Shown: one piece after another, positions 1 to 6,991 of the stretch
Numbering within the stretch: the stretch's first letter is position 1
Layout of the letters: each line of letters opens with the position of its first letter
Source: Acidobacteriota bacterium
GTDB taxonomy: Bacteria > Acidobacteriota > UBA4820 > DSQY01
Length of the DNA stretch: 51,498 nucleotides
Direction of reading: 5' to 3'
NCBI GenBank assembly: GCA_040752915.1
Contig: JBFMHB010000013.1
Span: forward strand, 1 to 51,498
Position numbers and translations under genes: made by a program
Notes under the pieces: model-generated
Seen by the model: the letters and a program-made list of their open reading frames with translations, nothing else
The model's database searches: none
What the model was told of the DNA's origin: nothing

Positions 1-194
1 CACGCGGACGGTAGGCTGGGCAACACGGTGGGTCCAGGGCGTCCGAGCAACGGACATGGGCAAATGACGACAGGGACTGTGGTGGTGCAAATAACCCAGT
101 ACGCAAAGCGGGTCAAATGGTGTGCTGTCCGTTAGATGGCAAGGCGTGTATCATTGTGTCCAACCGCGCGGCGCGGTCGATCAAGGAGGCAAGA
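1..194 (+). promoter_or_regulatory. Structured 5' leader of the cytochrome operon, possible GEMM-like riboswitch
   Basis: No gene is seen here. The leader holds a perfect hairpin, GTCCG/CGGAC at 41-55 with a five-base loop. An outer pairing GGACA (51-55) with TGTCC (126-130) is an alternative to it. Inside lie GCAAA at 87-91, ACGCAAAGC at 101-109, GGGTC at 110-114 and ATGGCA at 135-140. In that order these recall the conserved blocks of GEMM-I (c-di-GMP/cGAMP) riboswitches, which in Geobacter-type bacteria sit upstream of cytochrome genes. The canonical GNRA-capped P1b hairpin between GCAAA and ACGCAAAGC is missing, so this may be a variant, a decayed copy or chance. A ribosome binding site AAGGAGG at 183-189 serves the next gene. 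Confidence 0.3.
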
Positions 195-563
195 ATGGTG
201 AAGCGGAATGGAGAAGGGCAAATCCCCCACCGAGTCGCCTGGGTGGTGGGGATGGCTCTCGTGGCGGTGGTGGTCCTGGCCAAGGACGCTCCGGCCGACG
301 GGAAAACTCTCTTCAAGGAGTACTGCAAGCCCTGTCACGCCGAAGGGTCCAAGTCGGGGGAGTACACGCCCATGACCCTCATCGGCGAGCAGTGGGAGCG
401 CTTTTTTGAGACCAAGTACGTCTCGGCGCATCAGGCGGTCATTGATTCCGCGCACGGGAACAAGCCCGTCACCGAAGCGATCACGCCCGATATGCTGAAG
501 GTGCTAAAGGAGTGGATCGTCGATCACGCGGCCGATTCCGAGCACCCCATGACCTGCGGCTGA
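195..563 (+). CDS. Small monoheme c-type cytochrome, membrane-anchored or periplasmic
   Basis: Encodes 122 aa. An N-terminal hydrophobic stretch (about residues 14-29) acts as signal peptide or anchor. It is followed by one heme-attachment motif CKPCH at residues 44-48. A Met near the C-terminus (HPMTCG end, Met119) is a candidate distal heme ligand. The size fits a class I cytochrome c electron carrier in the periplasm. The start is the ATG at 195 because AAGGAGG lies at 183-189; a longer reading from 117 would add residues without a signal sequence. The next gene begins 31 bases downstream, so the gene is the first of an operon with a porin and an octaheme cytochrome. It probably shuttles electrons to or from them; this role is inferred from context. 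Confidence 0.8.
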   Translation: MVKRNGEGQIPHRVAWVVGMALVAVVVLAKDAPADGKTLFKEYCKPCHAEGSKSGEYTPMTLIGEQWERFFETKYVSAHQAVIDSAHGNKPVTEAITPDMLKVLKEWIVDHAADSEHPMTCG

Positions 564-594
564 TGCCGCTCCCGTGACGAAGGAGACCAAGACC

Positions 595-2313
595 ATGAAG
601 CGCATTCTTGCGGTACTCGCGGCGGCGGCCTTTTCGTTGCTCGGCTGGGCCCAATCGGGCGACGAGGTGGAGGCCATGCGCCGCCGGCTGGCGGAGCTCG
701 AACAGCGTCTGAGCCAGATCGAAGCGTCCAAGGGGCCGGCGGCGAGCGCGGACGTGCAGGCCATCCGGCAGGAACTCAAGGAGATGGGCAAGCGCCTCGA
801 CTCCGTGGAGAAGAAGGACGCGCTGGACCGGATCCGCTGGGGCGGCGACTTCCGCTTCGAGGCCCACTCTTTCGACAGCTCCATGCCGGCCTACGTGGAC
901 GGGATGGCCATGCAGAATATGGTCGTGAATACGCTGTTCTACTACGGCGCCACGGGCATGCTTCCGCCCAACCCCGGCGCGGTGCAGTCCTTCATCGCCA
1001 GCCACTACGGGGATTACCTCTATTTCACGGACCATCTCACCTTTGACCAGCTCAAGAAGACCATGGGCATGTTCCCCCCCCAGATGCAGCAGATGCTCAT
1101 GTCCTCCCTGACGCCCTACGCCGCCCGCCCCGGGTATGACTGGAACAACAGCATCCTGTACACGAGTCGCCTGCGCCTGAACATGGACGCCGATGTGGCC
1201 AAGGACGTGACCTTCTCGGGGCGCCTCTCCATGTACAAGACCTGGGGCGACTCCACGGGCGTGCAGATGTTCAACGGCCAGTCCAACAGCTTCGCCATCG
1301 ACGGCAACACCACGGGGGTCCCCAACTCCGACGTCCTCCGCGTGGACCGCGCCTACTTCACCTGGAACAACATCGGAGGCAAACCCATCTACCTCTCCAT
1401 CGGCCGTCGTCCCTCCACCAACGGCCCGCCGATGAACCTGCGGGAAGGGGAGCTGCGCGCCGGGACGCCCATGGGCTCCCTCATCGACTTCCAGTTCGAC
1501 GGCATCACGGCGGGCTGGCACATCAACGACAAGTCCACCTTCCGGCTCTGCTACGGCCTCGGTTACGAAAGCGGATGGGGCAACGGCGAACAGCTCCTGC
1601 AACCCGCCGACCGCCTGAAGGACGCCCAGTTCCTGGGATTCAACTGGGACATCTACAGCACCGAAAAGATGCTCGTCCAGACCACCGTGGCCCGAGCCTT
1701 CAACCTGACCGACGGCTTCAACGGCCTCATCGTCCTTCCGAACAACCCCGTGACGGGCGCCCCCATCGCCGCTCCCGTCCTGATGCGGTACTCCCCCTCC
1801 GCCAACCTGGGCGACATGGACATCGCGGGCCTTCTGGTCCAGCGCACCGACGGCCCCTTCGACTGGTTCGCCAACGTGAACTACGTAAAGAGCCGGCCCG
1901 ACAACGTGACGACGCCCTTCGGCGGCCTCTTCTGCGATCCCTTCGAGACCCCCACGTCCCACTCCGGGTCCATGATCTACGTGGGCGGCCGCTACAACTT
2001 CGCCAACAAGGCCACCAGCGTCGGCCTCGAGTACAACCACGGCTCCAAGTACTGGTTCAACTTCACGCCGGCCCAGGACGACATCCTCGCCGCGAAGACC
2101 AACACCCGCGGCGACGTCTGGGAAGCCTACCTGCTCCACCGCATCAACAAGCGCTTCCAGCTCAAGCTCGACTACACCTACTACGACTACGAGTACTCGG
2201 GCTCCGGCTGGCACATCGGAGCGCCCAAGAAGCTCGACTCCAGGCCCGTTCTGGGCTACCCGACGTATTCCAGCGCCGGCGTCGCCACCCTCTCCATGAG
2301 CGTGAGGTTCTAG
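595..2313 (+). CDS. DUF3373-family outer-membrane beta-barrel (porin-like) protein
   Basis: Encodes 572 aa. A signal peptide ending around Trp-Ala-Gln (residues 18-20) is followed by a coiled coil at about residues 24-78 (EVEAMRRRLAELEQRL). A long region of alternating aromatic and polar strands ends in Arg-Phe, the usual C-terminal outer-membrane sorting signal. Blocks such as SRLRLNMDADV, DRAYFTWNN and SIGRRPSTNGPP match the DUF3373 family as I know it from cytochrome-rich Geobacter and Campylobacterota genomes. The function of the family is not established; a porin or conduit that houses electron transfer is plausible. ATG 595 is preferred over GTG 574 because AAGGAG lies at 580-585. It lies between two cytochrome genes, 31 bases after the first and 8 bases before the second. 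Confidence 0.8.
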   Translation: MKRILAVLAAAAFSLLGWAQSGDEVEAMRRRLAELEQRLSQIEASKGPAASADVQAIRQELKEMGKRLDSVEKKDALDRIRWGGDFRFEAHSFDSSMPAYVDGMAMQNMVVNTLFYYGATGMLPPNPGAVQSFIASHYGDYLYFTDHLTFDQLKKTMGMFPPQMQQMLMSSLTPYAARPGYDWNNSILYTSRLRLNMDADVAKDVTFSGRLSMYKTWGDSTGVQMFNGQSNSFAIDGNTTGVPNSDVLRVDRAYFTWNNIGGKPIYLSIGRRPSTNGPPMNLREGELRAGTPMGSLIDFQFDGITAGWHINDKSTFRLCYGLGYESGWGNGEQLLQPADRLKDAQFLGFNWDIYSTEKMLVQTTVARAFNLTDGFNGLIVLPNNPVTGAPIAAPVLMRYSPSANLGDMDIAGLLVQRTDGPFDWFANVNYVKSRPDNVTTPFGGLFCDPFETPTSHSGSMIYVGGRYNFANKATSVGLEYNHGSKYWFNFTPAQDDILAAKTNTRGDVWEAYLLHRINKRFQLKLDYTYYDYEYSGSGWHIGAPKKLDSRPVLGYPTYSSAGVATLSMSVRF

Positions 2314-2321
2314 AGGGTCCC

Positions 2322-3758
2322 ATGCGGCGCCTCGCCCTCGGTTTGCTCCTTCTGGCCCTGGCCGCCGCGCCCGCGGCGGCCGCGGCCGGGAAGGAGTACA
2401 GCCACCAGAAGTACTTCGACCACTACGAGGGGACGAAGACCTGCCTCCAGTGCCACCAGAAGGAGGCCGAGACCTTCTTTCACTCCCAGCACTACCAGTG
2501 GCGCGGGCAGACCCCGGACCTGGTGAACTCGGACGGAAAGAGCCTGGGCAAGATCAATACGACCAACGATTTCTGCACCAATCCCATCAAGAACTGGATC
2601 GGCGAGACCCGGAACTCGAGGGGAGACCTGCTGACCCAGGGATGCTCCAAGTGCCACGCCGGCCTGGGGCTCCTGCCCGCGGAAAAGATGTCTCCGGAAC
2701 AGCTCGAGAACATCGACTGCCTCATGTGCCACGCCCGGGGCTACCAGCGGAGCCTGTACGACAACGGAAAGGGCGGATGGGAGTGGCGGCCCATCCTCTG
2801 GAAGAACCCCGAAGGCCTCGATTCGGTGGCCAAGCGCATCGGCATGCCGACCCTGGCCACCTGCCTGCGTTGTCACGCGGGCTCCGGGGGCGGTCCCAAC
2901 TTCAAGCGCGGGGACCTGGAATACGCCCTGACCGAGTGCTCCCGCGAGTTCGACGTGCACATGGCGAAGGACGGGGCGGGCCTGAGCTGCGTGGACTGCC
3001 ACGCCGGGGAGGACCACCGCGTTCGCGGCCGGGGCGCCGACCTTTCGGGGACGGACATGCCCTCCAAGCCCCTCTCCTGCGACACGGAGGAGTGCCACGG
3101 AGGGAAGCCCCACGCCTCTCAGATCCTGAACACCCACGCCGCGCGCGTGGCGTGCGCCGCGTGCCACATCCCGACCTTCGCCAAAGCCGACGCGACGGAC
3201 ATGGTGCGGGACTGGTCCAAACCCTCCTACGACGCGGAGAAGGACAAGTACGCCGCCACCATCACCCTTCAGAAGGACGTGACCCCTGTGTACGCCTGGT
3301 ACAACGGCAAGACGCGGGCGCTCCTACCCGGCCACGCCATCCGGAAGAACCCGGACGGAACCGTCTCCATGATGGCCCCCGAGGGGAGCCGCAAGGACCC
3401 GAAGGCCCGGATCTTCCCCTTCAAGCTCCACCGGGGCCGCATGCCCGTGCTCGAGGGCAAAGAGTACATCCTTCCCATCGAAGTGGAGGCCTTCTTCGCC
3501 AGCGGGAAGCTGGACGAGGCGATCCGGGGGGCCGCCGAGGAAGCCTACGGCGTCCACGACGCCCGGTACTTCTGGGTGGACACGGTCCGGTACATGGGCA
3601 TCTACCACGAGGTGGTCCCCTCGAAGCACGCCCTGGGATGCCTGGATTGCCACGACACGGGCCAGCGCATGGACTGGAAGGCGCTGGGCTACGACGGCGA
3701 TCCCCTCCTGGTGAAGGTGGCCGCGGCCTCCGAAAGGCCCGCGAGCGGGAAGAAGTAA
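2322..3758 (+). CDS. Octaheme c-type cytochrome, OTR (octaheme tetrathionate reductase)-like
   Basis: Encodes 478 aa with a signal peptide (Ala-rich, about residues 1-22). Seven CXXCH motifs start at residues 41, 108, 133, 181, 223, 278 and 440. An eighth, wider CX4CH motif (CDTEECH) lies at 253-259. The order and sequences around the first three hemes (NDFC, QGCSKCHAGLG, ENIDCLMCH) resemble the octaheme tetrathionate reductase family described in Shewanella, which in vitro also reduces nitrite and hydroxylamine. It therefore probably acts as a periplasmic or cell-surface multiheme reductase or electron carrier; the physiological substrate cannot be read from sequence. It follows the porin gene by 8 bases and is the last gene of the operon, with a terminator 33 bases downstream. 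Confidence 0.8.
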   Translation: MRRLALGLLLLALAAAPAAAAAGKEYSHQKYFDHYEGTKTCLQCHQKEAETFFHSQHYQWRGQTPDLVNSDGKSLGKINTTNDFCTNPIKNWIGETRNSRGDLLTQGCSKCHAGLGLLPAEKMSPEQLENIDCLMCHARGYQRSLYDNGKGGWEWRPILWKNPEGLDSVAKRIGMPTLATCLRCHAGSGGGPNFKRGDLEYALTECSREFDVHMAKDGAGLSCVDCHAGEDHRVRGRGADLSGTDMPSKPLSCDTEECHGGKPHASQILNTHAARVACAACHIPTFAKADATDMVRDWSKPSYDAEKDKYAATITLQKDVTPVYAWYNGKTRALLPGHAIRKNPDGTVSMMAPEGSRKDPKARIFPFKLHRGRMPVLEGKEYILPIEVEAFFASGKLDEAIRGAAEEAYGVHDARYFWVDTVRYMGIYHEVVPSKHALGCLDCHDTGQRMDWKALGYDGDPLLVKVAAASERPASGKK

Positions 3759-3790
3759 TTCCGCTCCACGACATCCCGACCCTTGAAGAA

Positions 3791-3816
3791 GGCGGGCCCG
3801 CGGGCCCGCCTTTTTT
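3791..3816 (+). terminator. Rho-independent terminator of the cytochrome operon
   Basis: A perfect 20-base palindrome of two 10-base GC arms (3791-3800 and 3801-3810) is followed by six T residues at 3811-3816. It lies 33 bases after the octaheme cytochrome stop codon. Confidence 0.9.
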
Positions 3817-4016
3817 CTTGGCTCCTCTTGCGAATCTGTGCGTCTCGAAGGGTGGGGCAGGCCGACCAAGCGCTGGGTGCGCTTGGCTTTGGGCGGGAGG
3901 CGCCGGTCCGAAAGGCGTCCCCTGCTGCCCTCCTCACCAAGGGCCTCTTCGGAGGGCATCGTAGGAGGGCCATCAGGCGGTCTTCCTAGAGCCTTTCCTC
4001 CCGGCGCCTCTCCCGC

Positions 4017-4040
4017 CCGGCCGCCCTTCGGGCGGGCCGG
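4017..4040. repeat. GC-rich hairpin in the intergenic island
   Basis: Arm 4017-4026 pairs with 4030-4040 around a TTC loop, with one bulged G. There is no T-tract, so it is unlikely to be an intrinsic terminator. It is one of several strong hairpins in the 3817-4342 interval. Confidence 0.6.
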
Positions 4041-4088
4041 CCTGTCTGGCTGGTTCCGTTCGCCCCCCCCCACCCCAATGAGTGCGCC

Positions 4089-4212
4089 GGCGGCGTCGGA
4101 CCATCTGCTTTGTCAGGCTTCGCGGGCGGACACGCTCCACGTACCCAAGTACGAGTCGGTGTCCGCCCGCTCGCCTTTCGCGCATCTGGCCCAACGGCGC
4201 CGGGACGCCGCC
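4089..4212. repeat. Nested inverted-repeat element, non-coding
   Basis: Three pairs of arms are nested around one centre. The outer arms are GGCGGCGTC (4089-4097) and GACGCCGCC (4204-4212). The middle arms are GCGGGCGGACAC (4122-4133) and GTGTCCGCCCGC (4159-4170), a perfect 12-base match. The inner arms are CGTAC (4140-4144) and GTACG (4149-4153) around a CCAA loop. The arms are symmetric enough to form one long cruciform or RNA hairpin on either strand. It resembles the small palindromic intergenic repeats scattered in GC-rich genomes (REP-like), but only one copy is in this window. Short reading frames across it look spurious. Confidence 0.7.
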
Positions 4213-4232
4213 ATCCGCCTTTGGCGGACGGC
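4210..4232. repeat. Hairpin adjoining the nested inverted repeat
   Basis: GCCATCCGCC (4210-4219) pairs with GGCGGACGGC (4223-4232) around a TTT loop, with one A-C mismatch. It abuts the outer arm of the nested element and may be part of the same repeat unit. No T-tract follows on the plus strand. Confidence 0.6.
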
Positions 4233-4307
4233 GATTTAGCTCAGGGGCCTGCACAGATTCTCCAGACGAGCCTCTTTCTTGAAGGTCCTCGCGGCGAGAA
4301 GGCGAAG

Positions 4308-4336
4308 TTGACCCCCCAGGGTCCCGATGGGACAAT
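4308..4336 (+). promoter_or_regulatory. Predicted sigma-70 promoter for a leaderless transcript
   Basis: TTGACC (4308-4313) and GACAAT (4331-4336) are separated by 17 bases. The expected transcription start is about base 4343, which is the A of the next gene's ATG. No ribosome binding site precedes that ATG. The -10 overlaps a 13-base palindrome at 4329-4341 (GGGACA-A-TGTCCC), a possible operator. Confidence 0.5.
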
Positions 4337-4342
4337 GTCCCC

Positions 4343-5536
4343 ATGCGCAAAGCGGGATTCGCGCTCCTGGCTTTCTTGACTCTCTCGGCGTGGGGGGCAG
4401 AGGACCGCATCGCGGACCTCCAGAAACAGGTGGAGGTCCTCCGCGGACTCTCCTTCCAGCGCCCCGTCCCGATCCGGAGGGTGGAGCCCGACGTGCTTCG
4501 GACCGTGGTGCGTCGGGAAATGGAGCGGGAGTTTCCTGAGGCCGAGTGGCCGAAGAACGAGGCCGTCCTCAAGGCCTTCGGCCTGATCCCCCCGAAGATG
4601 AACCTCCGGGCCGTCCTCCAGTCCCTGCTGGAGGAACAAGTGGTCGGGCTCTACGATCCCCGGGACAAGGTGCTCTACGTGAGCGCGGCCCCCCTGGGTG
4701 AGGAGGAGCTTCTGGCGGGGCTGGAGGTGGAGGGCTTCTCGCTTTCCGACGTCTTTCTGGTGCACGAACTGGCGCACGCGCTGGTGGACCAGCACTTTCC
4801 GCTTCTGGACCTGCCCATCGAGGACCGGGAAAACGAGGACCGCGCCTCGGCGGCGCGCTGCCTGGTGGAGGGAGACGCGACCTGGGTCATGATGCGGTAC
4901 CTGTACGGGGCCCTGAAGCTCTCCCCCGCGAGACAGGCCGAGGCGGCGGATTTCATGGGCTCTCTGGCCCTCGGGAGGGAACTTCTGGGGCAGTCGGCGC
5001 CCGCCTACATCCAGGACAACCTCCTGGCGGGGTACATGGTTGGGCTGGCGCTGGTTCAGGCGGCGGTGGACCGGGGCGGGGCGGCGGAGCTCAACGGGCT
5101 CTACCGTGCCCCCCCGCTCTCCATGGAGCAGGTGCTGCACCCGGAGAAGGCCCTGAACCGCACCGACCCCCCGATGAGGGTGGCCGCCCCCTCCCTTTCG
5201 GGACTGCCGTCCGGGTGGGCCGAGGTCTCCCAGGGAGTGTGGGGGGAGTTCAACGTGCGCATCCTCCTGATGGAGTGGGGCGCCGGGGAGGAGCAGGCCC
5301 GAAAGGCCGCGGAAGGTTGGGCCGGGGACGCCTACCGGGTGTACCAGGGGCCCGCAAACGGCCGGGCCTTCACCTGGGCGACGGAGTGGGACAGCGAAGG
5401 GGAGGCGGAGGAATTCTCCCAGGCCGCTGGACGGCGCAAGGACTTGACGGTGGCGCGGCAGGGAAGGCGCGTGACCGTGGACCGGCCGCTCCCCTCCGCG
5501 CGAGCCGGCGCCGCGGGCGGCGGGGACCGCCCCTGA
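4343..5536 (+). CDS. Secreted HEXXH zinc metallopeptidase-like protein, uncharacterised
   Basis: Encodes 397 aa with a signal peptide (residues 1-18, SAWG end). HELAH at residues 141-145 is a zincin HEXXH motif, and Glu176 in VEGDAT about 31 residues on is a fitting third zinc ligand. Between them lies HALVDQHF, a pattern seen in uncharacterised secreted zincin-like proteins. The rest is helical with no other recognised domain, and the C-terminal 20 residues are low complexity. The function is not known; a periplasmic or exported protease is inferred. The ATG at 4343 has no ribosome binding site but sits at the expected transcription start of the preceding promoter. purC follows 53 bases downstream. 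Confidence 0.75.
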   Translation: MRKAGFALLAFLTLSAWGAEDRIADLQKQVEVLRGLSFQRPVPIRRVEPDVLRTVVRREMEREFPEAEWPKNEAVLKAFGLIPPKMNLRAVLQSLLEEQVVGLYDPRDKVLYVSAAPLGEEELLAGLEVEGFSLSDVFLVHELAHALVDQHFPLLDLPIEDRENEDRASAARCLVEGDATWVMMRYLYGALKLSPARQAEAADFMGSLALGRELLGQSAPAYIQDNLLAGYMVGLALVQAAVDRGGAAELNGLYRAPPLSMEQVLHPEKALNRTDPPMRVAAPSLSGLPSGWAEVSQGVWGEFNVRILLMEWGAGEEQARKAAEGWAGDAYRVYQGPANGRAFTWATEWDSEGEAEEFSQAAGRRKDLTVARQGRRVTVDRPLPSARAGAAGGGDRP

Positions 5537-5589
5537 ACGGTTGGCAAGGACCCCGGGGGTCCGGATCCCCCGGATGGGAGGACGTGCGC

Positions 5590-6480
5590 ATGCGACCGGT
5601 GGTCACCCGAACCGACTACGAAGGAATCCGACGGATCTCCCGCGGCAAGGTCCGAGACATGTACGACCTGGAGGACCAGGTCCTCATCGTGGTCACGGAC
5701 CGGCTGTCCGCCTTCGACCACGTCCTGCCCAACGGGATCCCCGACAAGGGCCGCGTGCTCAATCTCCTGACCGAGTTCTGGCTCGAGAAGACGAAGCACA
5801 TCGTGAAGAACCACCTGATCTCCACGGACGTGGACGATTTGCCTTCGCCTCTCTGCCCCTACAAGGAAGAACTGGAAGGGCGTTTCATGCTGGCCAAGAA
5901 AGCCGAAATGCTCCCCGTGGAGTGCGTCGTGCGGGGATACCTGTCCGGTTCGGGCTGGAACGATTACCGCAGGACCGGCGCGGTGTGCGGCATCCGGCTC
6001 CCCGAGGGCCTGAAGGAAAGCGACCGGCTCCCGGAACCCATCTTCACGCCGTCCACCAAGGCCGAGACGGGACACGACGAGAACATCTCCTTCGAGGCCG
6101 CCACCTCCCTCCTCGGCGAGAGTCTGGCCCGCAGGGTGCGGGAGCTGACGCTGTCGGTTTACAACTACGCCGCGGATTATGCCCTCCAGCGCGGAATCAT
6201 CATCGCCGACACGAAGTTCGAGTTCGGGTTGTACGAAGGCGAGGTCATCCTCTGCGACGAGGTCCTGACGCCCGATTCCAGCCGCTTCTGGCCCGCCAGC
6301 CTCTACGAGCCGGGAAAGTCCCAGCCCTCTTTCGACAAGCAGTTCGTGAGGGATTACCTGCTGTCCATCCGGTGGAACAAGGAGCCGCCCGTGCCCGTCC
6401 TGCCCGAGGAGGTGGTGTCCAGGACCTCCGAGAAGTACCGGGAGGCGTACGAGCGGATCACGGGCCACCCGCTGCCGTAG
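5590..6480 (+). CDS. purC: Phosphoribosylaminoimidazole-succinocarboxamide synthase (SAICAR synthetase)
   Basis: Encodes 296 aa. The enzyme joins CAIR with aspartate using ATP in step eight of de novo purine synthesis, in the cytoplasm. Visible family motifs are RGKVRDMY (residues 18-25), TDRLSAFD, VECVVRGYLSGSGW and ADTKFEFG. The length matches the longer, yeast ADE1-like class rather than the roughly 240-residue class of many bacteria. The ATG at 5590 is preceded by GGGAGG. It lies between a metallopeptidase gene and rimI (25-base gap), and no other pur genes are in the window. Confidence 0.95.
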   Translation: MRPVVTRTDYEGIRRISRGKVRDMYDLEDQVLIVVTDRLSAFDHVLPNGIPDKGRVLNLLTEFWLEKTKHIVKNHLISTDVDDLPSPLCPYKEELEGRFMLAKKAEMLPVECVVRGYLSGSGWNDYRRTGAVCGIRLPEGLKESDRLPEPIFTPSTKAETGHDENISFEAATSLLGESLARRVRELTLSVYNYAADYALQRGIIIADTKFEFGLYEGEVILCDEVLTPDSSRFWPASLYEPGKSQPSFDKQFVRDYLLSIRWNKEPPVPVLPEEVVSRTSEKYREAYERITGHPLP

Positions 6481-6505
6481 GCGGCCGGCGGGAGGGCGAG
6501 GGCCG

Positions 6506-6991
6506 ATGGGAAAGGGGCCGGACGTGCGGGGGGCGGTGCGGCCCATGGCGGCCAGGGACCTCCCGGAGGTCTCGGCCATCGAGGCGGACTCCTTCCCCAA
6601 CCCGTGGCCCCTGGAGGCTCTCCGCCATGAACTGATGTCCAACCCCTTCTGCTCCAGCTTCGTCGTGGAGCAGGAGGGGCGGGTCGCCGGGTACGCCTTC
6701 CTGTGGGTCATTTTCGAACAGGCGCACTTGATCAACATCGCCGTGGGCCGCGAGTTCCGCCGTCGCGGACTGGGCGAGGCGCTCTTGGTCCACGCCCTGG
6801 AGCAGGCCAGGTCCCTGGGGGGGGAGCGGATCCACCTGGAGGTGAGGGAGTCCAACGCTCCCGCCATCGCCCTGTACCGAAAGCACGGCTTCGGCGAACT
6901 CGGCCGGATCGAACGGTATTACTCCGACGGGGCGCCGGCCCTGGTCATGGAGGCCCCGCTGACGGGGGGCGAAGGGGGGGGAGGGCGATGA
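6506..6991 (+). CDS. rimI: Ribosomal protein alanine N-acetyltransferase (GNAT family)
   Basis: Encodes 161 aa, the normal RimI length. A GNAT fold is indicated by the substrate-loop block IEADSFPNPWPLEAL, the strand HLINIAV, the acetyl-CoA pyrophosphate-binding motif RRRGLGEALL (motif A) and LEVRESNAPAIALYRKHGF (motif B). It acetylates the N-terminal alanine of a ribosomal protein (S18 in E. coli); related enzymes have wider targets. The last four bases (ATGA, 6988-6991) are shared with the start of the S46 peptidase gene, so the two are probably translationally coupled. Confidence 0.85.
   Translation: MGKGPDVRGAVRPMAARDLPEVSAIEADSFPNPWPLEALRHELMSNPFCSSFVVEQEGRVAGYAFLWVIFEQAHLINIAVGREFRRRGLGEALLVHALEQARSLGGERIHLEVRESNAPAIALYRKHGFGELGRIERYYSDGAPALVMEAPLTGGEGGGGR

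Noticed and set aside
481-2214. A 577-codon minus-strand frame opposite the porin gene
   Set aside because: It is Gly/Val/Glu-rich shadow sequence, and the plus frame has a signal peptide and DUF3373 blocks.
3838-4239. A 133-codon plus-strand reading frame across the intergenic island
   Set aside because: It is Arg/Pro-rich, lies over the nested inverted repeats, has no ribosome binding site and matches no family that I recognise.
4230-4300. tRNA-like start (GGCGATTTAGCTCAGG)
   Set aside because: TAGCTCAG looks like a D-arm, but there is no closing D-stem, anticodon arm or TTCGA T-loop at the proper distance.
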